Positions 19,807 to 33,000 of a stretch of 64,000 nt of DNA are shown here, piece after piece. Every line of letters begins with the position of its first letter. The stretch's first letter is position 1. The notes under the pieces were generated by a model. That model ran no database searches. It worked only from the letters and a program-made list of their open reading frames with translations, and had not been told where the DNA came from. The stretch is from Cyclaneusma minus (lineage: Eukaryota > Ascomycota > Leotiomycetes > Marthamycetales > Marthamycetaceae): positions 1 through 64,000 of the forward strand of contig JAKZHN010000039.1 in the NCBI GenBank assembly GCA_037179335.1, given 5' to 3'. The position numbers and the translations under genes are program-made.

Positions 19807-21249
19807 TCATATCCGCGAATCCCCATGCTTTATCCCCAGCCCCCTCGGCCCATCCTCCCCCCTCTCCCTCGCCCTCTCCATCATACTCTCAAAAGTTGTC
19901 TGCCGATCCGCCCTATCATTCGGCGGCTCCACCCGCAAAAACGTTCCATCCGCGATCACCCTACCCTGTTGCTTCGGCGCCAGAAGCTCACGCTCGCTAC
20001 TCTTACTCTGCGCCAGAGGCGGCACCTTCAAGCTCCCATCTCTGCCAAACGGACTTATGTCGTGGAAACTGCTAGCCCTGTTTTCCCGCGCTCCATAGCC
20101 GCTGTCAGGACGATACCTATGCTGGAGTAAAACCTCATCCAGGTCTTCGAAGGCCACATTTATGCTGCCTGAGCTAGGCTCGTGTTCGTGCAATGTAACA
20201 CCTTGACCTCCCTTATTAACAGTCTGCAGAGGCGGTATTGGCGAGCTGGCGAAAGAGCGGTCGCCGAATTGCTTAGGTATCGGCTGGGCATTGGGGTTGA
20301 AAGGCAGCTGAGGCATTTCCGTCGACATATCTGAGATATTCGTGCTAGCGGTCCGCGCTGTGGCTGCGCTTTTTCGGTTCTTGTTGGATACAAATAGACT
20401 GCGGACGCGTTGGATGGGGGTCATGTTGCCAGTATTTTCAGTGCTTTCGCGCTTTCGGCGGAGGAAGTCGGTGCGTGTGTTTTCGTTGTTGATGAGACGG
20501 GGGGATGTGATGCGGTACGCGCCGGCGCCGACGCCGACGGTGCCGAAGGAGGAGGTTGCGCTGCTGGATGCCGGGGACTTGGAATCTTCGGTTTTGCTGG
20601 CGTTGCGGCGGCCGAGACAGCATATGCAGCCAAGGGCAAGGACGACTCCGATTATGAGGCCGGGGAAGAAGGATGCGACGACGGCTGTTGTTGGGAAGGC
20701 GTCGCAGTGGCAGTCAGCTGTTGCGTTGTTAGAAGATGACTCTGACGCCGAGGATGTCGACGACGATGAGGCACCTGAAGTTGATGCCGCCGTGGCCGAC
20801 GCGATAGAGGCAGCGGAAGTTTGCGTAGCCGATCTGCTGACGGATGCTGCTACGGAGCTGGCAGATGGCGATACGTCTTGTTGGGCCTCCTTGGTACACA
20901 ACCCATTTGAGGTGCAGCTGTATCCAAACGGACAGCATTTGTCTGCACAAGTTTGCATTTCCCCACTCAGATTCGTAGTCATCACACCACTGGCTGGAAA
21001 CAGATCAGCGTTTTGTAGAGTGACGTTGCAGGAAATAGGGCCGATGCTGGTGCAGGATGAGCCTTCGGGGCAGCAGAGGACAGTCGTATTAGAGGCGAGA
21101 ACCAGGCACGTCTCTCCGCTAGCACAGCAAAAGTCGTCAGGAATTCCATCTCCTTTGCACTGTGTAGCGCCCGCAACTGAGCAGCTGGCTGCTGCGAGAT
21201 GGGCTAGGAGGGAGGTGGTGGCGAGGAGGAGAACTGAGAGGCGCGCCAT
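19807..21249 (-). CDS. Secreted-end, Cys-rich, single-pass membrane protein (Mid2/Wsc-like architecture)
   Basis: An intronless frame of 480 aa from the ATG at 21249. Residues 1-22 are a classical signal peptide (LSVLLLATTSLLAHLAAA). The ectodomain has a Cys-rich part (about 23-120, at least 14 Cys, including GETC and CCPFGYSCTSNGLC) and a Ser/Ala/Thr-rich mucin-like stalk (about 127-178). One transmembrane helix (about 189-212) is followed by basic residues. The cytosolic tail of about 270 aa is Ser/Pro-rich with a conserved-looking patch PQLPFNPNAQPIPKQFG. This layout, folded head, O-glycosylated stalk, one helix and long tail, is that of fungal cell-surface sensors. The head does not obviously match the WSC domain, so sensor function is inferred from architecture alone. 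Confidence 0.85.
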   Translation of the reverse strand: MARLSVLLLATTSLLAHLAAASCSVAGATQCKGDGIPDDFCCASGETCLVLASNTTVLCCPEGSSCTSIGPISCNVTLQNADLFPASGVMTTNLSGEMQTCADKCCPFGYSCTSNGLCTKEAQQDVSPSASSVAASVSRSATQTSAASIASATAASTSGASSSSTSSASESSSNNATADCHCDAFPTTAVVASFFPGLIIGVVLALGCICCLGRRNASKTEDSKSPASSSATSSFGTVGVGAGAYRITSPRLINNENTRTDFLRRKRESTENTGNMTPIQRVRSLFVSNKNRKSAATARTASTNISDMSTEMPQLPFNPNAQPIPKQFGDRSFASSPIPPLQTVNKGGQGVTLHEHEPSSGSINVAFEDLDEVLLQHRYRPDSGYGARENRASSFHDISPFGRDGSLKVPPLAQSKSSERELLAPKQQGRVIADGTFLRVEPPNDRADRQTTFESMMERARERGEDGPRGLGIKHGDSRI

Positions 21250-24200
21250 AATGGGCTCCACGTGCTGGCGGCCCAGGACGAGGTTATTCGTAGTCGGACA
21301 ATAGAGCTGCTGCTATTCGGCGATGGCAGAAGTGTAGTAAATTCAATAGTCGGTTGTTGCGAATCGTGAATCTTTCGTTTGTCTCGGCGGGAGCGTGAAG
21401 TCGTAGATTATGATCGAAATCCCATAGCAAGACAGTCTTTCCAACTCAAGACGTCGTAAGAAAGCCAAAATCGATGCTGAGCGTAAATATCGAGTGCTAG
21501 AAACACGTTCGCGAGGTAGTATCCGAGAGAATGGGAAAATATTTCGGTGAAGATCCTTTCCAAGCCAGCGGTTCCTAAACACTTTCCGCGTACAAAGAAA
21601 AACAAGGGTGTCTTTAGAAAGAAGCAGCGACAAAGTCAAGCAGAACTCGGTCAATGGGCACAGAACAGACAGCACAATCGTGACAAAGGAAAGTATTCTT
21701 ACTGCCGCTGAGCCACAGTGGCCAGGCCTGATTCAAATGCAGACAAAGGAAAAACGTGACCTAGCTCGTCGTCAAATTTAGCATCTCAGCAGCCAGTCGA
21801 TGTGAGATCGGGAACGAGGCAGCTGAGGCCGGTGGAGAATGGCCTCTTGAGGTCCAGTCATCTCGTCGCAAGCGCGCTGTTGCTCGTAAAATCGCGGTGG
21901 AGTTGGTGATTTCATCAAGATGCGCCGGCAGACGTCCGAGCCTGTCACCTCTCGCGCTTGAAGAAGCTAAAAGGAGACTCCCAGGGTGAGTCACGAGTGG
22001 GCGCTTGAGAGCCACAAGAATAGATCCCTCGGGCGCGTCTTGAGGCGCGTAGTGGATTCAGTGTAACGTCGAGAACGAGAGGATGTCGGCGCTTGCAGAG
22101 TTTTCGTTGAGATCCGTTCTTTGTGGTGTTTGATGTTGGCCCAAAATAGAGCAGACTGGAAAACATGATTGGCGGACGCAAAGCCGAGCGCTTCGGCATT
22201 TTGACTCCAAAGTCATGTGATCCGCTAGACTATTCTGAGCCTAGATCAGATCGTTCCGATAAGATAAGATCATTGGAGATGGAATTTCGGACTTTCGAAA
22301 ACTCAAGCTTGCAAAGGAAGAATTACGAAAGGCTGAATTCTGCAACCGACAAAAGGTTGAGCCACCAGAATCGCAGTATCTGATTCTCCAATTCTTACCT
22401 GAGCCCCAAGAACTGAACCTCAGAACCACAAGAGAGCGAGATGGTCGTCCAGTGAGTGATACATGGTGAGTTGGCATTTTATAGTTCAGGCTAGGACCTA
22501 CGGAGTCGACAATCTGCGGATTTGTTGCAAGTCGACCGGGCTCACGGAAATTCGAAAAGCTCAAATCGATCGTGCCACGGAGAACTTGGAAGTGCGATCG
22601 TGGACATGTGAGTTTCCGGTCCCCGAACACCACCAAACAAATCTCTCCCCTATAGTTACTACCATACAAGTTGAAACCTCTGCTCCGGATGATTCTTCCT
22701 CTAGCGGATTGTCTTTGTGGGATGGCTTGGATGAACGCAATAGTTTCGTTGATATAGTAGTAACTCGGATGGATTCTCAGTGACTTGAAGTTGAAGCCGT
22801 TGAACACCGGAGATATCAATGGCTCACATTCCGAATTCCCAGCAAGTATTGTGTAGCAGAGAGAGATATGGTCCAAGCCTTTCACCCCAGAGTTCAACCT
22901 TCCATGCTATGATCTCTCCAAGCCCAGCGACCCAGACCATGCTCTCACATCACCGTCTATGACATCTCCATCGGCTCGCTGCATCCATCAATTGCTCGCT
23001 GACCCTCCCGTCTGCAATGACTTTTGTCCGTCTATCCGTCGTCACAGCTACGAGATGTAGCGGTGAAGTCTTCAGGTCATTAAGTCACTTAACAATGATT
23101 TCCGATTTCGAAATGTTTCTTTTCAGCTCAGGTAGGTACCCAGGTATGCGGTACCATTCCCGGCATCTGCTCATCGTGTACATATGTGTTGTGATTTCCA
23201 AAAAGTAACAATAAATGGATGATCGGCGCAGAATACTCGAGCTGAATGTCCATCTTGGTGCCCTGTAGGAACAAAGTATTTGCATATGCATGGCCGCCAG
23301 CCATGTGGGGGTATGGCAACTTTGCTTCTTCTGGGATTTGTCATTGAACTCCAGACTTTCCCTTCATGTATCGGACGAGACTTCACAACGCCCATTGTCA
23401 AAAAATGCCAAGTGAATTGCCTTGGATTGAAACTACTGGATGCCTCATGCGAAAGATATGGAATTGAAGAAACCACGACCGGGCAGATAGGAAGACGTGG
23501 ACTGCAGTCTGCAAATGCAACGATGCCTTATGCTCAGCGCAGCGGCAGCCCGAACGCGTGTCGGCACCATCAATGATCAGTGATTCAGCAGTGTTCATCA
23601 TTCATCAGTCGCAACACGTTGCAACACTTCGCCTTCCCCTCCGCCGCCCCCGCCATTGCCCTCCTCTTGTCTCCCTCAAGGCGTTCCACCCCCGTGAAGC
23701 ATCGAAGATATCGTGGTCCGGGTTTTTCGACGCAGTGCTTCTCAAAAAAAAATTGTCCACGTCAGAACCGCCGACGCCGTGCACATGTGTGTGTCCCACA
23801 CATTCCACATCCCTCCGGATCTTCGTGGCTGGTATGTACCTAAGAGTAAGACATCGTGAAGAACACAACGTGGACGGAACGGCGAGAAATCTGAGACGAT
23901 GTCTCGGAGCCATGACTCCATTGAGCGCTTCGAGAAGCCCGCTGTCCATGTAACTGCAACAATGCAGGTCGAAAGGACCGGCAGCAACGATGTTACAACA
24001 ACACACCGTCATTCGTAAAAGTCTCGAATTGATTTGAAATAATTTTTCATATTTTTTGGTCGGGTTTTTTTCTTCTATGTACAATCTTGGGACATCCGGG
24101 GGAGCAAGCAGCAGCGCTAAACCCCGGCTCCCAATACCCCCATCTTGCAGGCCAGATTCCTCGTCGTGGGTTCTTGCAATAGGATACCCGTACCTTAGTT

Positions 24201-24840
24201 CTCATCCATCCATTGTCCATTAGCCAAGCCATACCAAAAGTGTCCAGCCCAGACCCTCTGGGCGCGGGTATCATCCAGTCAGAAGAAGAATGCCAGAATG
24301 ACTGGCGCTCGTTACGCCCCCAATCCCCTTGAACCCCTTCCATTCCACTCCGCCAAGAAAGGTATTCCAAAACGCCTCGGGGTATTCTGTGTCCGACCAG
24401 CATCGCCCCATGCTAAGATATATTCAATCCCCAAAGAATCATTAAGTAAGAGTAGGGAGAGTAGTTTTCCGTCGTCGTGAGACGAACGAACCGATAAGAA
24501 GTGTGGATGAAGTGTGGATGAATTGCACTGCTTCCGAGAAGTTGCAACAAGGCGTCCCAAAGTAACTCCCCGCTGTCGATTTTTGATTTGATTACGCGTG
24601 AGCGTTCGCCGTCTTTATGTTGTGCTGTAGATATGTAAATGCTGTGCAGCTGTGAGCCGCGTCTGAAACTCGGAAACTCCCACTGAACCCGCTCGTGCTG
24701 CCCAAAACAACACTCGTGACATTTCTCGATCACGAGACTGGGGAGCAATCGTGATGTCCAGAACTGATAGCAGAAGCGCGCATCCAGCAGCGGCAGCAGC
24801 AAGAACTCGACACAAGCAAGGCTTTCGAGCCAGAAAGCTT
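21250..24840. other. Gene-less 3.6 kb
   Basis: Lies upstream of the sensor-like gene and downstream of the second Zn2Cys6 gene. The longest frames (218 aa on the minus strand at 22241-22897 and 159 aa on the minus strand at 23605-24084) show no motif, no splice-consistent extension and no composition bias that would support a gene. It could hold a fast-evolving multi-exon gene or a non-coding RNA that I cannot see. Confidence 0.5.
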
Positions 24841-27079
24841 CTAGATCAACAAGAAATCCCAGCCCTTGCTCTGCATCACCTCTCGCCAGGAGACGTGTTG
24901 CAATTCCTGCTGCTGCTGCTGCGGTGTCGTATCTTCTCTCGGGCTGCCCTGGCCAACAAGCTGCTCATCAAGTTTCTGCCACACCTCGCAAAGTAGGTTC
25001 ATGACACGACCAAAGCTGCCCACATTGGAAAGCTCACCCAAGCCAACGATGCGCTCCTGGAATAGTGCGCGGAAGCTAGACCCAGCTGTGGCAACTGAGC
25101 CGCCGATCAAGTAAACCCAGACAAGACTGCGATCGTACCCGCCCAGACCAGAAGGAATGAACTCAATCACGGAAGCCAGTTTCTCAACAAGTCCCATGCA
25201 AGATGCTTGGGAGGGCGAGAATCCAGGAACAAGCGAGCACAAGTAGATGCGGGCTGCGAGACGGAAGGCTGCGGTGATGTTCTTGGAAAGCTGGCGAGGA
25301 CTCAGGACGCCGTTGGCGTTAAAGGGAATCTTGGGTGCAGCTGCCATGGCTCCACCTTCACTGAGCTCGGTAAGGCCGATTTGGTCGCCGAGGGAGTGTA
25401 CGTGCTGGCAGAGCTGGATGTCGTCCATGCCGTCGCGCTTGAGGGCTTCGAGGCAAGCAATTTCGGAAATCAGATACATGACGCGATCTTCGCAGCCCAT
25501 GAGTTCGCGGAGTCCTAGCGATGATCCGGCTTGGGTGGTGGCGAGATGCTTTTCCCTATAGCTGTGAGCGAATGTTGGAGCGCGACCTTGCATTGTTGCG
25601 CCGAGTATGTCGATCCATGCGGTGAGGGTCATGCTGAAGGGGGTGGGTTGTGGTGTCTGTTGCAACTCGCTGGCTTGGAGCATTTCGGTGATGATGCGGG
25701 GAAGCTCAAGCTTCTGGACGAGAGATACGACGGCTTGGAAATGTTGGTGCCATGAGATATCGGGAAGCGAGTCGTCGAAACGACCGACACAGGTTTGAAA
25801 GAATATCACGCTGAGAACAGTTTCGAGTGGTTGTTGATGATCCTGATCGTTGTTAAGAGCCTCGCAGACATCAGATATAGTCGCATAGCGAAGGCGCACA
25901 ATGTCGTTGTCGATCTGCTCTCCCTGATATCCTAGGTTGCTCTTGAGATGTTCCGCAGCGATACTAAGACAGCAGTGGAGGTAGCTCTTGTTTGTCTCCA
26001 ATGCAGGCAACACAAGATCCGTTCGTGCTGAGCCGTGCTGATTTGTCTCGAGAATAGGAAAAATTGTTGGAAGCACATCAGCGATGAAGTGATCAAGCAG
26101 ACCTTGATCATTCTCGTCCAGTTCTATTTCGACTCGGCGGGAAGTTGTGGTTGGGCCGTGTGCAAAGTCGAAGACGTTTATGTTAAAAGCTTCGTCTGCA
26201 AGAGATGGCCGCCTCGAATCATAGACATCTTCGGCCCACTCTTCCTCGATGGGATATGAAGGCAGCATATGTTGAGGTGGGTGGAAGGTGCTGAAAGTAG
26301 AAATGGTGGATTCGCGTCGGGTGGGAACATCATTAACAAACATTTGGCGCTCGGTCTTGACGTCGATGTCGTATGGTGAATATTCAGGGTAGACGGGCGC
26401 ATATTGAGAGTGAGACGAGTGCATCTGGGCATTGTATGCTGTATAATCCACAATGGCTGGCGGTGCGCTGAAATCAAACTCTTGGAACGAGTAGTGGGAA
26501 TCGATAGAAGCTGATCGAGTGCGCGACATGGGATCCGAAAAGGTTGCAGATGTTGGCAGAGAGTGTGACAGGCCAGGGGGAGTTTCTGGGCCAGGCGGTA
26601 GGACTTGGGGATGTTGGGGATGGGGGTTCTTCTCCGTGAGCTTCTTCCTCTTAATGATCATCTTGATCTGATCCTTCTGAAGGCGCCTTTGGTCATTGTT
26701 GCTCCACCACATCGGCCTCTTGTATTCACATCGAAGACCCAAGTTCTTGCACGCCGAGCAGCATGGAGATCCTTCATCGCACTTTTTTCGGCGTAGCCGG
26801 CACGTGTAGCAGCCTTGCATAGTCAAGTCAGTTTGGCACATCGGATAAGAAGTGGTGGCTTAGTAAAACACAAAAGACGGGATGAACACAGAACGCCATA
26901 GTATAAAAGAAGGTTTGCAATTTACCAGTTCGAGACCGTCTGTGCATCTGCATTTTTTGCTTCGTAGTAGGATTAGCATTGGCCTTGGCCGCCGACTTGG
27001 GCTTTGGCTGAGCAACGGCCATTGCTGCTGCGGTGCTGGTATTGCCCACGGGGTGTGTGTTGGGGGGTTGTGTTGACAT
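24841..27079 (-). CDS. Zn2Cys6 transcription factor (2 exons)
   Basis: Exons 27079-26926 and 26813-24841 give 708 aa. The 112-nt intron (GTAAAT..GCAAG) interrupts the zinc cluster itself: exon 1 ends in RRSRT plus one base, and exon 2 continues GCYTCRLRRKKC. The cluster spans residues 53-80 with Cys 53, 56, 63, 70, 73 and 80. An extra Cys at 69 sits next to the fourth ligand. The following stretch (YKRPMWWSN, then a basic helix rich in Lys) is a well-conserved linker in one Pezizomycotina family. Residues about 90-250 are disordered. From about 265 to the end the protein looks like the helical regulatory domain of fungal factors (LLDHFIADVLPTIFPILE). A short Gln run precedes the C-terminus. 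It should be a nuclear regulator; its target genes cannot be told. The acceptor is AAG rather than CAG/TAG. Confidence 0.9.
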
Positions 27080-30000
27080 TTGTACCTCACAGGAGTGCAA
27101 GGTGGGGAACGTGACTCAAGGGACCCAAGCTCGAGAGGGTCGAGGCAGCGGAGAGGCAAGTTAGTGTGCACTTGCAAGGGCCCAGCGTGCGGGTAGGCTG
27201 TAGTGTGTGTGACTGGTGGACCGTGAAGAGGGTAGGGGGGGTCGGTGGAGTCCAAGCTCCAGGCAAGATATCCAGGGTCGTATGGGAAAGCTCGGCGTGG
27301 ACGATCTGGGAATTCGACAGGCCGAAGTGCAAGAGTGACAGCTGGGATGGGCGGAATATTATTGGCGAGCTCCGATATCAATCAATGATTAAATTTTGCC
27401 GTGAGATTAATCGAACGATGATGGGCGAATGAATGAAAGTGTAAAGCAAGTCCAGCTTGGCTTTGGGGAAAGATCAACGACGGCGAGGATGGAGAGGGAG
27501 GAGTTGGCGGGAGAGAGAGGAAGAGGGAGGACGGCGAGAGCAAGAAACAGAACAACAAGTGTGCCAAAGGTTGACCTGCAAGCTCGTAGGGCTCGTCAGG
27601 AATCATGGTGTTGTTCGTTCTATATATGAAAAAGAGGGTTAAGAGGGCGTGCCGGAGCCTGGCTGCACTCCAACAGACCGCGATCTATTTTTAAAAGTGA
27701 GTTAATAGACACTAATCCGGCTTTGCACACGTGCAGTTAATCCGCATTTGACAGGCATGGGTGCGAGTCACTTTGCGGTGGTGGACAGCGGTGTTGCGGT
27801 GGGACGTCGTCGTACTGCTGCCGCTCGTCCCTGCCAGGACGTCGGGAGGAGCCAATGAGGGGGCGGGGCAGATCCAGCCAGCGGATGAGGGCTGCGTGAA
27901 TGATGGCTAATTTGCTTCCATTTACGTCTCGCTCCAGTCACAGGCGCCCGCGGGCCATCAGGCATTTCCGAGCAGGGGTGCTGGTAATCGGGTGCAGAGG
28001 GCCGCCGTTGTGTGTCGATGGATCGAAGGCGTGTTGGTTGCAAGTTGCAGCGAACCCAGCCGATGTGGCTCGCCAGCGCCTCGCGAAAATAGCTCTTGCA
28101 GTCCAGTCATGCTGTACTCCACCCCGTCAACGGCGATACCAAGCTCGCTGGTGGTCACCATCGGGCTCGAGAAGTCGAGGCAAGCTTCCCAGGTAGCAGC
28201 CTTCCCGCTCGCCTCTGCCCACGGATACCTGTGCTTCCAATGCTTCCAGACTCCAGTACTGTGGCTTCCAGTTCCACTCACCTTCCTTCTGCCTCACCCC
28301 CAAGTCGGCGCTCATGCACAGTCATGCAGCGGTCGCTGAAGGGGTCCCATGCAGCCCAGATTCTTTCGCTCCAGCCTGCTATTGCGCACGTCCGGCCAGG
28401 CTTTCCCTGAATATATTGCTCTTTAGGACCCATATGGAGATCCTTCAAGGCCTAACGGCTCCTACGCGACGATCTCCCACAATTGGCTCGAGCTTCCCTG
28501 GTCCGTATATGGGATTGCGACCTTCCCTTCAAGTCTCCGCTTATCCTCGAAATTGAAAAGGCCATGCAGATAGCTGCGCCGGTTGTTCGACTCGAGATCC
28601 AAGGCGACTGCTGTATGGGAAACATGCTTCAGCATGTCTTTCGGTCCACGGCAGGACAGCATATTGACTCAGTAGCTGGGGGCCTGGGATTTGTCACTCT
28701 TCCTTGGAACAGCTTGCTTTGCGCGCCGGGATAATCAGCTTCTCCGGCCAAGGTCGTGTGGACTGTGGATGAACTGGGGCCGAAGAGGTTGATCCGGTCC
28801 ACAGCTTTTCCCTGTTATCGCAAATCCTTCTAACTGCTTTTGGTCCGCTCGGACGGCGCGTGGGGCCGGCCATGGTGCAGATCAACCTTGTTCGTCAACT
28901 TAAACGAAGCTCCAGCCATCTTCCCCACTGCTACCCGTTTCCGTACTCCGATCCTCGAGGTGCTTGTCTCTCCCTATCGGCCTTTGTGCAACGGGCCAGC
29001 AGCGTCGCAGCGACGATAGCATTGATCATAGCAAGGTCCGTATTGTTGACTTGCAGTTCGAATGCATACAATGGATTGTTCTTTGGCGATCTTAATCTCG
29101 AAGGCTGAATATTGAATTGATTTTCCTTTGCGGAGGCCGTTGCCAATCCACCAATCCACAATTGAAAGTTCCCCATGGACCCATGAACCGAGAAACCCAA
29201 TGGATGCTGCCGTCATCAAGTCCGTCCCTGATCCACTCGACTGCATTCTGAAAGACACTTGACCCGGCCTTCTGTGTGTACCTATCTCTTGCTCCAGTCA
29301 AGAGTCAAGTCTCAACGCTCTCCGACACCGCTTCTCTCCACGTATCACGTCAATGAGGAGCGCAATAGCTCTTCCAGCTGGTAGCACAAGGGGCGGTGAA
29401 ATGACCATGCCTTTTTCCCAACTTGCAATCTGGAGAGAATGGAAGAACTTGACAAATCGCTGTGTGACGTGAGATATCTGCATCAAGATTGGTCCGCACA
29501 TCCCAGCCCCAAGCTCAACGTCCTGTCCTGCCACCTTTCCTCAGCCGGGTGGGTTCGCCAAAAATCCAATACTCCCGCGTGATTCTTCATGATTGATGAT
29601 GTCGCCATCCTCACTGGGTGCACAAAAAGCAACAGCCTGTGATAGTCCGGGGTTCGTGCAGTAGCCCCTGTCAGGAGCGGGAGCGCGGGAGCCAGTCGAG
29701 TAGGCGGGCGATATCGTTGCCAAGTCCCAGCCTTCCTCCTTCGAGCCCAAGCTTGAGATCCCCTACCACGTCACCAGCCAATGTGGATACACGCATGGCA
29801 AATGCAATGCGGGGAGTCTTGTCCCGTGCATGGAGAGGCGTCCAGGTTGAAGGATTAGTGGGCCTCCCACGGACTGACCAGGTCTTATGTAAGAGGATAT
29901 TGCTTGCATTCGACCTCGGGCCAGCTTCGCGACCTGTGTTAAGTCTATTAAAAGACCCCAAATAAGCGCCCGTTTGGGCGGTTGGAATGGTACACAATTA

Positions 30001-33000
30001 GTCTCCAATACTTCAGTATGATGCTTGATAGCCCACATGGAGGTTATTTTCGGTCACTTAACCCCACTTGACTGGCTTTCCCTTGGAAGCTGTCGGGGTT
30101 AACAACTTAACCGTCTTCTCTCGTCCGCTTCTGCCACTTGTCAGCCTTCGACATATCATGTGCCCTCGGGGATGGAGAATTTCAAATGTCGATGGGACGT
30201 CGGGGGAAGATGCCCCATCCTGGTGATCCCTCGGTCGACTGACTTTGCTTTTTCCGAACAACAAAAACTTCTCAATTGACTTTTCCCAGCAATGGCGGTC
30301 TGAATGCGCGCCGCGATCGATGCGGTTGAATAATCTTTCCAGCTGTCGTCATTCTGTTCCAGTTTTCTTCCTTCTTGCTCATCACCAACGTTGTAGTCAT
30401 CAAGATCTGGAACCAACAAGTCCCGTTGACAAATCGACGGTCCAGGAGCCGAGAACATGTTGGCTGCCCAACCGTGCGATAGTGACTGAATGGTAGGTTG
30501 ATGCAGATACGAATCCTGATCGACTGATGTGACTGTGATTGTTGGTCTCATTTGCCGTGTAATCTCACCCAGTCATCAGAAGAACTTCGAATATGATACC
30601 AGGCCAGTGGATTTGGATTGGCGCATTCAAGTTGATGGCACGTAGCCAAGCCGCGAGACTGGAGGACGTTGATAATTTGCCACCGGGGATCTCTTCCAGC
30701 GATCCAGTACGCTGCCTCATCTTGGTTGCCTCTTCCGCCATGCAAGCCACGCAACCCTCTCTGCTTCAGAGCTTCCACACTTCTAGAATCTCTCTGGATA
30801 GAGCTGTGCGCCACATGTAATCTCAGCAGTGCCATAGACCGCTTCCATAGTATCTTGCATGGCCGAGAAACAGAACACAGGAGGGCCGATTTGCTGCAAC
30901 TGCGAAGCTCGGCGCCGCCACGGTGACGAAAGCTCTGTCAGATACGATCAGTAGGAAAGAGTGGAAACACTGTCTTACAATTGCCCCGATTTGTATTGTA
31001 AGGCCGGTGTACAGGGAAACCCGCATGAGAATTCAGTCATGTGAGAGCAGTGTGGATGGACTTAACAAAAGTAATTGGCCGATGAAGCATTGAGAGCAGA
31101 GTGAGACTTGAGGAGACCGTTGGATGCAAGTTGGCGGCCAACATGGTACAAGAAAAGGGCCGCAGTCAACGTGGAAGTCACGAGGTCGTACATGGTACAT
31201 CTGGAACCTGTGCGATGCCGTCTCAAGGAAGAGGGGCCAGTGGAACGTTGAGTATCCGGTACCTTCAGCCTGCAAGTAAAAGCGGTGACCAGCCGAATCG
31301 TGTACATGGCCATTGTTTCTACCTTACGTAGTAGGACAATTGGGACTCACCGTTGGTGTTTCTTATCCCGAAGTTTCACTTGATTCTGCCGGACACAACT
31401 TCTTCGTCCTTTGGCCAGGTTGCCATATGTCACTGCGCTTGGTTCGCATAGAGACGGTGAAATCAGCCGTTGCCCCGCGTGACTTGCTATGCCGAGTATT
31501 CATGTCCTTGCATTGAAAGCTCGCCGCAACTGGCTACATTGGTCCCCGGAAGAGTAGATCGGCCTGGCTGAGGATGTATTGGATAATACATAATAATGAA
31601 GAATGCCCCTGCCAAATTGGAATGGCAGGTGACAATTATCCAGGGCCAACCAGCCACGAATTGGATCGGATCTGCGGTGGATAGGATCCATATGTGGAGT
31701 CGTCGCAATCTTCCCTGGCGAGCATCAGTCTATCATCAACGTCCTGTTATCAAAATGAGGTGGCTCGGACTCCTCATTAGGCATTGACAGGACCAGCTTC
31801 GCGGATTAGAGGGCATCCGCGCGGTGCCAGTTGAATCAAGGCAGATTCCCCGATGCATGTCGCATATATTGGCCAGTGGTGAGCTTCCAGAGAGCGCATA
31901 GAAGCACGATTAAGCAGACGGATAGCGGAAAGTGGAGGGCGGGGGACACAGTCGCTTGTACAAGACGGGAATGTGCACACCGTTTTGATTGTCTGGCCGA
32001 GATGCTGGACGAAGTCTTCGACATCCGAGCATGGCGAGAACTGCAGACTGCAGCAATGCGGACCGGGAAGGCGTTGCAGGGAGCCAGAGGATTGAGCCGA
32101 GTGCAGTGATTTGACGGGAGGCCGTAGCACGTTGCATGTCGTCTCGGTGAGATGGGCTGTTGTCCGCTGCTCGTGAAGGCCTGCCATCGAGTCGCTGCCG
32201 TAGACGTGTTCCCTTCCATCCGCCGTCGTGGTCGTTCGTCGCCAGTCTCCGCTCCACCTGCGATTCTCGCTTCAATGTCGCACTGGCAGTCGCGGGCCGG
32301 TCCCTTCTTCAGCTGGCGTTGAGTTCAATATATTCTTCCGGCGAGATCGGGAGTGTGTTTGTTAGCTGTGAGGGCGGGAACGGGAGTCTGGATGGCCAAT
32401 TTGGCGTTTCTGTAGTGTGGCACCGAGCGGCCCAATGGCGTGGCTGGAGAGGCCGGCGCCAGGGATGTGGCTGCCTGTCGTCGCATCCGCGGCGCTTAAT
32501 TCTACTTCGCGAACATGTGCTCACCACACCACAGCAACCAGCCAACCTGGAAGCAGCATATTCGTCCTGCATTTCCCGCTGCCATGCAACCCCGATATCC
32601 CTGAGTTCGGGACAAGCAGAGAATAGAATCTTAGCTGTCATACTCTGCCGCGTAGAGCTAGCTATGATCCGTCACACGGCGTGTCTGCCGCCGCTGCAAA
32701 CTTGACTCTTGCTCAGCTTTTGCCCAAGTTAAGCGGCCGATTGGCATGGCCCCCCGCACCGCCTGTAAGGCACTACGGCGTCTCTCCCCGCCCCCCTTCT
32801 GCCGTTCATGCAGTCTATACCGTCTCGAGTCACATCTCTGCTTGCTCCGAGTTTCATCCCTCACGGCGATTGGGCGTCTACTCGATTGCCTCGCTATGGC
32901 CTCGTTCTGACTGCCGCTACATATACTCCGGTAGGCGCCAGCTTGCACACAACTCCCTCTTTTGACTCTTTCGACCTTTTGCCATCTGTGCTGTGTTTCC

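Noticed and set aside
20342..21304. 320-aa plus-strand open frame opposite the sensor-like gene
   Set aside because: It is antisense to a coherent signal peptide / Cys-rich / transmembrane protein. Its long length follows from GC-biased third codon positions.
22241..22897. 218-aa minus-strand open frame
   Set aside because: No domain, no ATG-proximal promoter signs, no compatible exons. Such a length can arise by chance in 3.6 kb of mixed composition.
32160..32705. 181-aa plus-strand open frame upstream of the SAM-PH gene
   Set aside because: No recognisable domain and no splice link to the downstream gene. The composition follows the surrounding DNA.
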